Source of the DNA: Rodentolepis nana
Lineage: Eukaryota; Platyhelminthes; Cestoda; Cyclophyllidea; Hymenolepididae
Assembly: GCA_900617975.1 (NCBI GenBank)
Contig: UZAE01012341.1
Location: 15,790-45,510 of the forward strand
Reading direction: 5' to 3'
Length of the DNA stretch: 29,721 nucleotides
The notes below the pieces were generated by a model, which made no database searches, was not told the origin of the DNA, and saw nothing but the letters and a program-made list of their open reading frames with translations. Below, one piece after another: positions 12,326 through 22,542 of this stretch. Made by a program: the position numbers and the translations under genes. Within the stretch, counting starts at the first letter, position 1; every line of letters starts with the position of its first letter.

Positions 12326-15300
12326 CAACTCAACATATGATTAAATGAACAACCGACAGAAGCAAAAGCGACATTTGTGGGCGCATTGCGAACTCCCTGC
12401 TCACCTCGCTTCTGATTCAAAGAGGTCTCTGCAGTGAGAGCGGCTTGGGAAGGACAAGGACGAGTCCGTGTGGATGTGAGACCTCGTAGAAGCAATTCGG
12501 ACGACTTGGTCGGTTCACCTCGAGACACGGCTAGACATTCAGTGATGAGATCGTTGGTTATACGCTCGCTTACTACTGAGTCACCGCGATAGTTCGGATG
12601 GCGTTGGATTAAGTAGCGCAGCCAACGTGCGGTGGTCGGCAGCTCACCTAAAATTAATATAAAAAAATAATCGCTTTTAAAGAATCTGGACATATATACG
12701 ATATATATATATGTGTGTGTGTGCATATGTGTGTGTGTGTGTATGTGTGTGTGTGTGTATTTTTTCATAAATTATGGTCAATAAGCGTTATATGACAGGA
12801 AGAAAGCAAAACATAACTAAAGTGGGGTTGACAGATTTTTCAACCTGGAGATGACTCATCAAAATCAAGGGGAGCTTGGCAAGCGCAGATTATGCTCAAG
12901 ATCCGTTCACAGAGTAATGGCCACCAACACTTATTGAATTAATAGCATGCTTTTATTAACTTATCTGTTTGTCTCCAATCGTTCATTTAATATCATTTCA
13001 CTTTCCAGCTCTACGCATATATATAAATAACCCCGAGTCTGAACAACTTACTAGAATCGCGACAATCGATGAGATTAGAGATTATTGGTGATAAGAGGGT
13101 TTGAATGTCTACATGCGAGGCTACTCAAACCACAACTACCACTTATGGTCGCAAAGTGCAAATGGACTAACAATGTCAATTTTAAACCGAATATATTTTC
13201 GAATACATGCCCCGCCAATGTGGACGAAATAAACAAAATAGGAGGGATGACTAACAGTCAAGCGACTTTTCAACTACCTTTGGCGGTGAGGGCACCAATA
13301 AACCAGTTTTAGAACGTATATGGTCACAATAGAAGAAAGCTAAATAAATGAACGTACACGAAGACGCTGTCAAATGTGAAAATAAAGGAATTCCTAATTC
13401 ATCTTCAACCCGTTAACGCCCAATCTTTATTTAGAAAAATGCACCCAACCGCGCTCACGCGTGTCTCACAGCAAACGTGATGCCGCAAACGTGATGATGG
13501 TATCAGGCGAAGGCTATAGGCGTGTTGAACATGTTTCAAACGACGATAGCGTCGCTTCTGTTACGAGTCTAGTACCAATGGAGTTTATTTTGAAAGAGGA
13601 TCGTACGGTCTTAAGGCTGTTAAGGGGTTAAGGAACACGGGTTCTAGCGTTTCCTTTACAATAAGCAGAAAACTGTATACTTTTCTTTCCAGGTCTAATA
13701 GTAGTTAAGGATAAGCCACTCTTATATGCGAAATTGTTTACCGATATAAGCCAACTTTGTTGGGAAGCCATTTCATCTTTCCAATTTAGCCAAAAATATC
13801 AACAGATAGTTTCGTCCTGACTCTTATCTTCACCTCTTACTATCAAACTTGTACAGAGTCAAGTCCACCACTGAGCCTCCAAGCGAGGTGACCGATCGAA
13901 GTCTCTCCTCAGGGACCCACCTATTTGCAGCCCTCCGTGCACACATCTCCGTTACACCTCATTAAATCAATATTCTTAGGAATTCCTTTGTCATTTTATT
14001 CTTTGTGATTCAAGTTTGCATCCTGCGACAATTGATGAACCTCCGAGCTTATCTTACAGCATCTCAAACTAGTATTTAACTGTCGAGTGGAGAGGGGGGG
14101 GGGTATTCTATAAAAAATATAACAGTAAAATACCTAGCATTGATACTTAATTGGCGCAAGTCCTTATTGGGCGATTTTAAAATGGATGCAAATCCAAGTC
14201 TTGAAAAAAAAAAGAATCAAGTGATTTTTTTGAGTGGATGAATGGTGTTGTAGGAAGCACGGAAGCACTAAAAGTTTGAAACCTGAAACTTAAAGTGGAG
14301 TTCAAAGCAGACGGAGGATGTGATCTAGTTGCATGAGGAGATTATAAAGGGATTAATGTAGTGAAAACCGGATTAAAGTATGATTAGAAGTAAGTTGAAG
14401 TGGATAGCTTCCAATAAGTCATTATACTAAGTTATGCTTTCCTCAAATGAGTGCACATGTATATGGAAGTGTTCAATACATACCAATTTCTGTGATGTTA
14501 GAAGGAGGGGGAGGAGGAGGTAGCTAGATAAAATTTTAATTGTGACGGTGACAAAATCCATTGAAGCAGATTTTATTTTAATGAGTAAAGGGGAGAGAGA
14601 GAGTGAGTGAGTGAGAAGGAAAAAGATCCTTACCAGAGGCTCTGCGTGAGATTAGACTCAAGTATTGGTGTATGGTGAAGGCCGTGTTGGGATCGATCTC
14701 AATCAGGGTTAAGTAGTGTCGGATCAGTGCAATCAGACCAGGGAAGGAATCCTATAATGCAAAAAACGTATCAACACGAAGTGAGAACAAGCTACTAAAC
14801 AAACATTTTACTCAGTAATCATATCAGCACAACTCTATGAATGAGAAAACTACTAATTACAATGAGAGAAATAAATTGGCCACACTGCTATTTCAGCGCT
14901 ATTAAGCTGATTCGTCGATCAAGTATGTTGGTTAATGAAGGCTATCGTAAGCCAACAACTATAAGGTTAGCACTTCGCCTAATGATGGAGATGGGGGCGG
15001 GGAACTAAGACCTAGCAGGTCAACAAGAGAGAAGACGTCTTACCATGGAAACGGTGGTACACCTTGTGGAATGGCGGTAACCTCTTCTCATCCCTATAGC
15101 CTTAAACGCTGCTTAACCCGTGTATGTCTACTCATTATGCCTTTCAATAAATATTAGGAAGATGCGACCTGAATTAATCGAGGACAGAAATTCTTAACGC
15201 TTGTGTTAAGAGAAGCGTTCTTGAATCGATCGGCTTAGAAACTCCCCTTCCATTATTACGGCCATTTGTTCCAATTAGCATTGGTATGTCTGAATCAGTG

Positions 15301-18300
15301 TTGGTAAGCAGATTGCGTATGCTTTTCATTGACTCACATAGCTCAACGTATGATATAATAGAATTCAATCCATTCAAAGAGCGATATACAATGTAAAACA
15401 AGGAAAATATCAATAGAAAACGTCTTTCAACTCATTAATCCTTAACGTAAAGTGGTTCTTTTAAACACTTGATCATCTGGTGTAACACAAGGGTATGTAA
15501 TTATCAGATCGAAATAAGAAAGGAAGAGAGCGGAATTTTTGTAAAATAGACGAACCAATCAAATGACTAAAAATCAACAATAAAACCATGCCGCGCAAAT
15601 TCAACTTACACTTCCATTGATGATTTCATTGATGGTCATGGTGGTGTAGCTCTCCTCAGGTTGAATTTTATTCTCAGAACAGCCATCACCAGAATCAATA
15701 CTTTCATCTTCGGACTCAAAAAGACTTCCATTGAAGGTGAGATTTGTGTTCAGTGATTCATTCGGAATTGTCCCCTCGCTGAAGTTCTGGGAGCGGCGAA
15801 TTCGTCGACAAGCAGCTCTGCAGGCCTTTCTTGTCTTGTCTAGTAAAGGATGAGAAAGTTCCGGACCGAGGGTTTTAGATGAGGTTCGTAGATAAAATGA
15901 GTAGGTATGTCCAGTCCTATTGCTAGTAAAACCCACTACGATGTTGCCCATTCTGTTTGACCAAGTTTAAAAGTATCCTCTTTTAGGCATCCATCTACTT
16001 ATTTTCTATTCAAGGTTCTTCAGTTCACATACTTATGGTGAAGGAGTCAAAGCGGTAATCTAGGAAGGATCAAGTCGGTCTATATTGGAGATTCTCGCAT
16101 GACAACCTCCGGGATACAAGTCCACCAATCAACATCAATGTCAGGAACGCCTGGATTTCAGGTTAGCGCTAATTCCTCAAATACAATGCGTAAACCCATC
16201 ATTTTGTAGCCAAGTGCTCGCCTTCCAACAAAATAAATCAAATCTTCCCTTCTCTAGAGGTATAATCAGATTCTAATTTACAGGACATATTCAAAAAGGA
16301 AAGAACTGGTCTATTTTATGAGTGCTCAAGTACAAGTAGTATGGCAATGACGGGGTTATTCATTTAGTTTAAATAGAAGTTTGGCCCATCAGTAACTTCT
16401 TCCATGCATTTAGAGGGGGGGGGGGGTTGCGAATGACAGATCATAATAAATTACCAAAATCGTGCCTGAATAAGTACAGTCGAAGTTTACTGATGTTAAC
16501 AATTGTGAAGACTAAACTATAAATTAAAGCATAAACGTCCAATGTTATTAAATGGAAAAAGGGATAATCCTTCAAGAAGACAATCCCCACCTTTCCACAA
16601 AAGAGGCAAGAATTCAAGAATTAAATTGAGAGGTGGGGTGAGCGATAGACTTACCTCCATGTGGTGCACCCTGGGCAACGTATACTCATACGGCAAAAAA
16701 GTCTATAAACCGACAGTTGACTTCTGATTTCAAACTACCATCACCCCACTGTGCGTCATATTCGACCCCTTTCACAGTACTCATCTCACCTTTACTCTGC
16801 CTACAAATTTGGGGTGCGCGATAGACTTACCTCCTCGTGGTGCACCCTGGACAACGTATTTTCTTACGGCAAAAAAGTCTATCAATCGGCATACGTTTTT
16901 GACTCTGCCTTTGTGACTGTCAGTCTCTTTTACATCTGTGAATCACTCTTCTGTTCCCCACCCTTCTTTTACATCTGTGAATCGCTCTTCTGTTCCCCAC
17001 CCCTATTTCTGCTACTTTGATGAACCTTCCTTCTGTGAAGCCCGCTTGTTATTTTGATGTTTCTCCCCACTGTGAAGCCCTGAAGTCAGCTTAAGAGCTA
17101 ATGGTAGCTATCAAAACGCCTGCCATTTGAGATAAAATAAATCAAGAGGCTCTACCACGTCTTTCATATTCGTCAGACCTCATCCCCTCCGGCTATTATC
17201 ATTTTACGAGCAAACGATTTCAAAATATGACTAAAATGGAACACGGCTTGAAGGAATGTTTCAACGCGAAAACGATAAGCATTGATTTTGTAAACTCTGG
17301 CTTTACAGACATACACGTTTTTACCAATACACGGATAGCCAGCAAATGATTGCTACAAGAAAGAGAGAATTACACCACAAATGTGGAGAATAATCAACAC
17401 ACACGAGGACGAGATGTCCAAAAGTTCGATTAATTGGTGCTGCAAAAAAAACATTCAAGAAGAGGAATCTATATGGAATAACATATATATATATATATAT
17501 ATATAATAAAATTATCTTTCGGTGCCTAAAGGATAGGACTTTATGTGGTGGGAAACTTCAAAGAAGTGTTTTAAATTGGCAACAATAATTGAACCTTAGA
17601 GAATGAAAGTTCAACGCCATAATACTCTTTCTTTTAAAACAGTACTCACAATGAAACTTCAAAATTGTGTCACACCGACAACCTTTGATAGTATCAGCTG
17701 CCAAGGAGATATATTTATTGTTCTAATTAGTTACACATGTCTACGTCTATTTCACATAGACAATGAAAGCACATGAGGGTATTAAAGTGAGACATTAGCA
17801 ATTTCACAGGTGTCACCAACTTACAACACAAATCAATGCCCCCCCCACCCCCCCCCCCCCCCCACCACCCACCACTCACCAAAAAAATCAAATAAGCCCA
17901 TAAGTTAAAGAAAAAGCAAAAACCGGAATAAAGAATGTTTAACACGTCAGAAAACTATGTATTTATTTATGCCATGATTTCAACTCACAACTCAAAATTA
18001 TGATGCTTCAGTGCATAGCATTTCTTTGATGTGTCCGTACATGAGCATCGATAATAAATAAATAAATCATCGATTCACCACAATGCTTTCTTGAAAGTTC
18101 CTCCCCAAGGTCGCCATTATATGATAATGCATGTGCTTATCGATCAGATTTACCTGCCTAAACCCAATTCAGTACATTTGACACCTACCCAATATTCAGA
18201 CATATTTAAGCCGAAGAAAATTGGCTCAGTACATGTTGTAGGTTAAGATTTCCCTACATATTTACCAGTTAGATGAATATACATATAGGTTGTACACCCA

Positions 18301-21300
18301 AAAATTTCGAACCTTGTTATCTGTTTTCACATACAAGCACGTCAAACTGTGCAAACAGTACACATCAACGGCGTAACCACCATTATTGATTCGTAAGGGC
18401 ATATTTCGTCTAAAGAAAAACACGTTCAGGACACTTGATTTGAAAGTCTCTGTAAATAAGCTTCAAAAACTGCAGGTTCTTCAAGTGCTTGAGATGAAAC
18501 CTGGAAAATAAAGGTTTCGTCGTGGAACCAGCACATATTTATTGGGTATAAAGGAAAGCAAACCAGGCAAATGTGAAAAAATGCGCAAAAATCGAGCATA
18601 AATTAGTTATCAACGGTATTTGTGTTGCCAGTCCTTTCCGAGACAAGCAAATTGAAAATTTTTTTAAAACACTGGACTTTTATATAGGAACGTTTGTAAT
18701 GAACACCTCAAATGAAAAACTAGTAAAACTACCCAACCTCTTGTTAGCAAAATGCATCACTAGATGAGCACCAATAAGAAATTATTTCATGACCTCGGAC
18801 TTAGCAGAAGTTCACGTCAATCACTGTGCTACCAACACACGTAGGTTAAGTACTAACTACTCACCAAGGAAAATGAGATCACCTCGTCTAAAGTGGAACT
18901 TCTCCCGGTTAACAGCATCCCGTTTGACTGCATTTTCCATATTTTCCTCCACTTTTGAAATTGGTATAAGGAAGTCCAATTTCAAAGAGAGAATCGTACG
19001 AGAAAGAAGAACAATAAACGTCGCGAATGCGGCATTTTCAAAATCAGTCAATTGAACCTCCATAGGTCTAAACTCAACCCGCCAACCAATATTTGAATTG
19101 GGTGGAGGGGGTTTGAATCGCATTGATTGCCAATTGGTAGATTGAATGTTCTAGAGATAAAATTGATCAATTATAAACTTGAAACCCACATACTTCAAAG
19201 TGATCAGTATCATTTTCGTCTTGGATTTCGAGTCTTTCTGCATAGACAGCTATAGGATCACGAATGAAAAGATGAGCCATGTGTTTGGCAAGAATCTTAT
19301 CAATACCTGGAGGAAACGTGAACAAAATGAAGTCAAGTTACCAGCCGCCTGAAGTTCTTCGTAAATTTCCGCGTCATAAGGTATGCTTGTATCATTGTAA
19401 GCATCACCCTCTTGAGAAATGTAGGCCGACACAGAACCGTAACGAGATTTTGGGATGCGGAAACGGTCATTTACCAATGGCTGGAGGAAAAGAAGACAGA
19501 TAGATTGATGTTACCATTTCCTCTTATAAATTTATCAGATTAGGCATACATATTCGCAGTTAGACTGAACAAAAAGCGAATATTATGAATAAAAAAGCGG
19601 ACAACTGGTTAGGAACGAACTTCTAATTCTTCCTCAGAAATGCATAAACTTTACAGTTGGTATATGCATTACTTAATGAATGCTCAAAGCAACAAAGCCC
19701 ACCTCCCATTGGCGTATTTATATGAAAATGCGACAAATAAAACTTAAACTTAGGAGAAATGCAAGCTAAAATGACATGTCAAAGGCAAGATTCACCATTA
19801 GATAATCACAATAATAATAATAATAAATAGAATGAGAGATTGCAAGTAAACAAAGCAGAATTTGGGAAAGAAATCCAAAATGACCAGAAATGTTTCATTT
19901 GTTCAGATCCATTCTTTTTCTAAGGAAAAAAGAAAAGCTCATGGGTATACTCAACTGCTAATTAACCATTGAGATAACAGGATGCTTAAGGCTTAATATT
20001 ACAGAGACATATATGGCTTCGAAATCATTCACACAATGAGAGAACGAGATGAGGCCCAAATAATTTAAACAAGATTACCCTAAGACCCCGTTCTTCTTCA
20101 GTTCTATCGTCAACAGAGGCAGATATAATACTCCATCGACAGTCGGTATCCAAAAGGTATCCCCTAATAGCTGGCGAAGCCGCGCTCAAAGCCATCATCA
20201 TAGGGCAAATCGTGGTTAACTGATCGTAAAGCATCCGAGCCTCAGAAATACAACAACCCTAGAAAACAGGAACAATTAGCAAGAATAAAAGATAGTCCAT
20301 TTAAGAATCTGTATGAGTAAAACTTTACCTGAAATGTAACCTGAAGACAGCAGCAACCCATACCAAATCCCATGGCATCCAAATAGACATGATCAGGCAA
20401 AGCGGCCGTTGCACCCTCGTTGTCAGCTGGATCAAGATAGTTAGAGAAATCTTCGACGAAAGGTTTTGGAGTGTTATTATCACGAAAAACTAAAAAACAA
20501 AAAATATTAAAATTAAAATTGGATAAGAGAGATCGACATTAAAACAAACCAAAATTACTTGGCACATTGATAGCAACTTTTGAACCTCTTCGCTCCCTGA
20601 TGTTTCGAGTAAGGACTCTTAATTCGAAAAATTAAATAATATGTAGAAAGTATATAAAATATGTAAAGAATACTACATTGCAAAGTACCTAAATCTTGGA
20701 AGAGAGCCATTAATAGCCTCCTCTGGATAAAAGAGGCTATGAGAAGCACCTTCAAGTGGAGTCGGTTTGATTGGTGGGAAAGTGAACTCAGGACAACCAA
20801 GTCTGCGCAGATGCAGGAATTAATAAATTAAAAACACTACAAACCTTGGAAACGTTGATAAGCAAATGATGTGGCAATTATCTGGAAGACGCTTTTGAAC
20901 CTGCTCACGGCGTTTTTGCATATTAAATTCAACCGTATTCATGTATTCGGGCAGATGCCCAAAGGGTCTACCCGGTGTACCCTCAATCATATAATCGGCA
21001 TATTCCGGTCCCCAAAGCACATCGATTGGTGTTCCACTAAAAAATCATTTTATGTTTAAAATCATACTAGTTATACATGTTACAAGAGTAAAGCATACGG
21101 TGGTAATTTGTTTTCGTCCCATTGCATATAGGGAACCAGCTCAGAGGCAATAAGGAGTAATTTGGCATTCTTTGTTTTGGGATCAACATGAATTAATGTG
21201 TATTCTATTTCATCTCCGAAATAAAGAGCAGCACCAGAAGCTTTCGCGAGTTTGTGGTATTGGCGAATGAATTGTCTTATTCCTTCACGACGGACAGTAT

Positions 21301-21358
21301 CTGCGTGTTTTTTAGTTTCTTTCCATGAGAGGGCTTCACCGGATGTCATCAAGACCAT
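12325..21358 (-). CDS. GCLC: glutamate-cysteine ligase catalytic subunit, 12 exons, complete
   Basis: Rate-limiting enzyme of glutathione synthesis: ATP-dependent joining of L-glutamate and L-cysteine, cytosolic, usually paired with the modifier GCLM. Exons: 21358-21099, 21036-20845, 20802-20689, 20617-20559, 20489-20329, 20258-20079, 19480-19342, 19306-19194, 19150-18865, 15839-15610, 14751-14634 and 12647-12325. Lengths sum to 2175 nt (724 aa plus TGA) and every junction keeps phase. The start is fixed by [12 protein letters not shown] aligning end to end with vertebrate GCLC. Hallmarks in order: GDEIEY (acidic active-site residues), [61 protein letters not shown] and the C-terminal [13 protein letters not shown]. 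The vertebrate protein is about 637 aa; the excess is about 39 residues in exon 10 and 37 at the C-terminus. The 15839 acceptor was chosen because it restores phase after a good pyrimidine tract. Confidence 0.95.
12691..12760. repeat. mixed (AT)n/(GT)n microsatellite
   Basis: AT run followed by three GT runs broken by CATAT and AT. It lies just upstream, in transcript sense, of the last GCLC exon acceptor, within intron 11. Confidence 0.9.
13409..13627. mobile_element. short TTAA-flanked inverted-repeat element, piggyBac-like MITE
   Basis: About 219 bp with imperfect terminal inverted repeats: left CCCGTTAACGCC and right GGCTGTTAAGGGG, which read on opposite strands agree at about 12 of 13 positions with one gap. 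The right end abuts TTAA (13628-13631); the left abuts TCAA (13405-13408), one change from TTAA. Ends beginning CCC next to TTAA are typical of piggyBac elements. There is no coding capacity. It lies in GCLC intron 11. Similarity beyond about 13 bp is poor, so the call is moderate. Confidence 0.45.
14752..15609 (-). other. GCLC intron 10
   Basis: Bounded by donor GTAAGT (15609-15604) and acceptor TATAG. A minus-strand ORF at 15174-15413 (79 codons, [15 protein letters not shown]...) has a hydrophobic start but no recognisable family. I see no other structure. Confidence 0.6.
16463..16633 (+). pseudogene. mariner transposase relic, 5' fragment
   Basis: Heavily decayed mariner transposase, opposite in strand to GCLC. 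Recognisable pieces in shifting frames are VY-C-QL-RLN (with stops), [23 protein letters not shown] and EARIQELN, matching the region around the second catalytic Asp (KRPxLxNRKG, QDNARPH) of the nearly intact copy at 2-3 kb. It breaks exactly where the SINE-like dimer begins, inside the 11 bp AAATTGAGAGG. Confidence 0.7.
16635..16810 (+). mobile_element. SINE-like family copy A1, head half only
   Basis: First unit of a head-to-tail dimer. It carries the family head (GCGATAGACTTACCTCC, GTGGTGCACCCTGGGCAACG), the stem arm ATAGACTT (16645-16652) pairing with AAGTCTAT (16699-16706), and the middle part to CACAGTACTCATCTCACC. It stops where unit A2 starts with GGGGTGCGCG, so its tail half is missing. 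Left target duplication AAATTGAGAGG is at 16623-16633. Confidence 0.8.
16811..17138 (+). mobile_element. SINE-like family copy A2
   Basis: Complete unit: head with arms ATAGACTT (16821-16828) and AAGTCTAT (16875-16882), a middle with a 39-bp tandem duplication (units starting ACATCTGTG at 16932 and 16971), then GAAGTC, the terminal hairpin CTATCAAAACGCCTGCC/ATTTGA and an A-rich tail ending at about 17138. The right target duplication AAATCAAGAGG (17139-17149) matches the left of A1 at 9 of 11 positions, so A1 and A2 arrived as one insertion or grew in place. Confidence 0.85.
17143..17349 (+). pseudogene. mariner transposase relic, 3' fragment
   Basis: Continuation of the relic interrupted by the SINE-like dimer. 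It reads [20 protein letters not shown], the counterpart of the mariner motif [16 protein letters not shown]; the catalytic Asp of PSDYH is Gly here, so it is dead. The frame stays open to a TGA at 17347-17349. With one copy of the duplication removed, IQELN joins this fragment through a Trp-to-stop codon. Confidence 0.75.
17482..17505. repeat. (AT)n microsatellite
   Basis: Uninterrupted AT run of about 24 bp in GCLC intron 9. Confidence 0.95.
17839..17863. repeat. long C run with one interruption
   Basis: Eight C, one A, then about sixteen C, followed by CACC repeats. It is the longest homopolymer-like tract in the window and reads as a G run in the GCLC primary transcript. Confidence 0.95.
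19808..19827. repeat. (AAT)n microsatellite
   Basis: About six AAT units in the GCLC intron between the exons at 20079 and 19480. The remainder of that intron shows nothing notable. Confidence 0.9.
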
Positions 21359-22542
21359 CTTATTAGTGATAAACAATGTTGACCGTAAAGAAAGATGCTT
21401 GTCGATTCCAATAAACACATTGAAGGACATTGACATTTTTATAAAAGTATAACTGGTTAATATAGAGATAATCTTCAATTATTTTTATTTTAGCATAAAT
21501 ATAATGCGGAAAATAAGAGATAAATAAAGAATAGCCAAAATTCCGTGTAAGCACAGTTAATACTAGTGCAAAGAAATATATTGTAGGTCCGATATATTAA
21601 GAAAACGTGATGAATGACCAAAGGTTCCTATTAAAGTTTTAATTATCGAATGATAAATTTCTTCAATCAAATATTCGCATGAATATCCTTTATTATATTA
21701 ATTGTCCGTGAAGCTCATAGCGATTTATAACAAATCTGTTGAGAAAACATCATTAAGTGTTTTAGGATACTTTGCCAGTAAGAAAGAAATAATTAATGAC
21801 ATAAGAGATAAATGATCATAATTTACAAAATATAGAAAACCAAATCCATTGCATTGATATAAATAAAGGTATTTTATCTAAGAAAGTTTCTCCTATACAA
21901 CAATCGAAAATATGGATTATCGAGTACATTAATGCTATTCTGCTCATTTTTCTTAGTTAATTCAAGTGGTAAGCAATAACAATTTTAGTAAATACTTATT
22001 ACCAATCGGTATTTATCGATTCGTTGTTTCTTTATTCTTAAAAATAAGTTAAGTTACCTATCTCATTTGACATGAATGCCTCGAAACAAAGAATAAAAAC
22101 GAATATAGTTTTAAGATTTAGATGACTTGAAGTCTTTAAATGCGCTCTATCTGTATAATATCATGCCTTAAATTAAAATTACATAGAAGCACTTGAAACA
22201 ATATTATTCTTTTCTGCACGAATATAAATATTCCGTTTAAAACGCTATTTTATCTGCAATGATATATATAAAATATAGTCTTATTAGAGTAAACTAATAG
22301 AAGTTCTAAGAATGTAAAAAAATACCAGATTAAATACCATGTTTTAATTTCCATTGAAATTCATAGAACGGTTAGATTCAAAATTAAAAACAAAAATTTT
22401 TGTAAAAACTTAAAAAACCTACAATTGAAAAGACAAAATATTTTTGTTAACCTGCATACATAAATCTTTTAAATAATTCTATGCTTTTATCACCGACGCA
22501 AGCTTACATTGGTTTATCGTGCGCATTTTATCTATTATCGAA
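21359..22542. promoter_or_regulatory. divergent upstream region shared by GCLC and TMEM30
   Basis: The two start codons face away from each other 1184 bp apart, so both promoters must lie here unless there are distant 5' exons. The stretch is very AT-rich. I searched by eye for the antioxidant response element core TGACNNNGC on both strands, expected for a GCLC gene controlled by Nrf2/CncC, and found only near misses such as TGACCAAAG. No clear TATA box could be assigned. Confidence 0.45.

Larger units (their letters stand above)
12648..14633 (-). other. GCLC intron 11
   Basis: About 2 kb between the GCLC exons ending RRAS and starting GELP. It holds a mixed AT/GT microsatellite (12691-12760), the candidate piggyBac MITE (13409-13627), a tandem GCAAACGTGATG pair near 13473-13498, and a 9-base G run (14095-14103). 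ORF 13085-13312 shows no recognisable domain. Confidence 0.7.
15840..18864 (-). other. GCLC intron 9, transposon-rich
   Basis: Largest GCLC intron, about 3 kb. Contents: a 12-base G run (16415-16426), an old mariner relic split by two SINE-like copies (16463-17349), an AT microsatellite (17482-17505), a broken C run (17839-17863), and ORF 18573-18767 with no recognised domain. The sequence at 15842-15951 is open in the frame of exon 10 but includes the exon's pyrimidine tract and does not keep phase, so I treat it as intron. Confidence 0.7.

Noticed and set aside
15842..15951. Upstream extension of GCLC exon 10 starting [14 protein letters not shown]
   Set aside because: Splicing at the CAG near 15953 breaks phase with exon 9, and the segment contains the pyrimidine tract of the in-phase acceptor at 15841-15840.
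18284..18767. TAGGTTGTACACCC at 18287 with a following ORF, as another mariner
   Set aside because: The start resembles a mariner terminal repeat, but no matching opposite end or transposase motif could be found.
21359..21478. Longer GCLC N-terminus beginning MKIISILTSYTF
   Set aside because: The Met at 21358 aligns residue for residue with the conserved GCLC start; upstream codons are AT-rich leader sequence.
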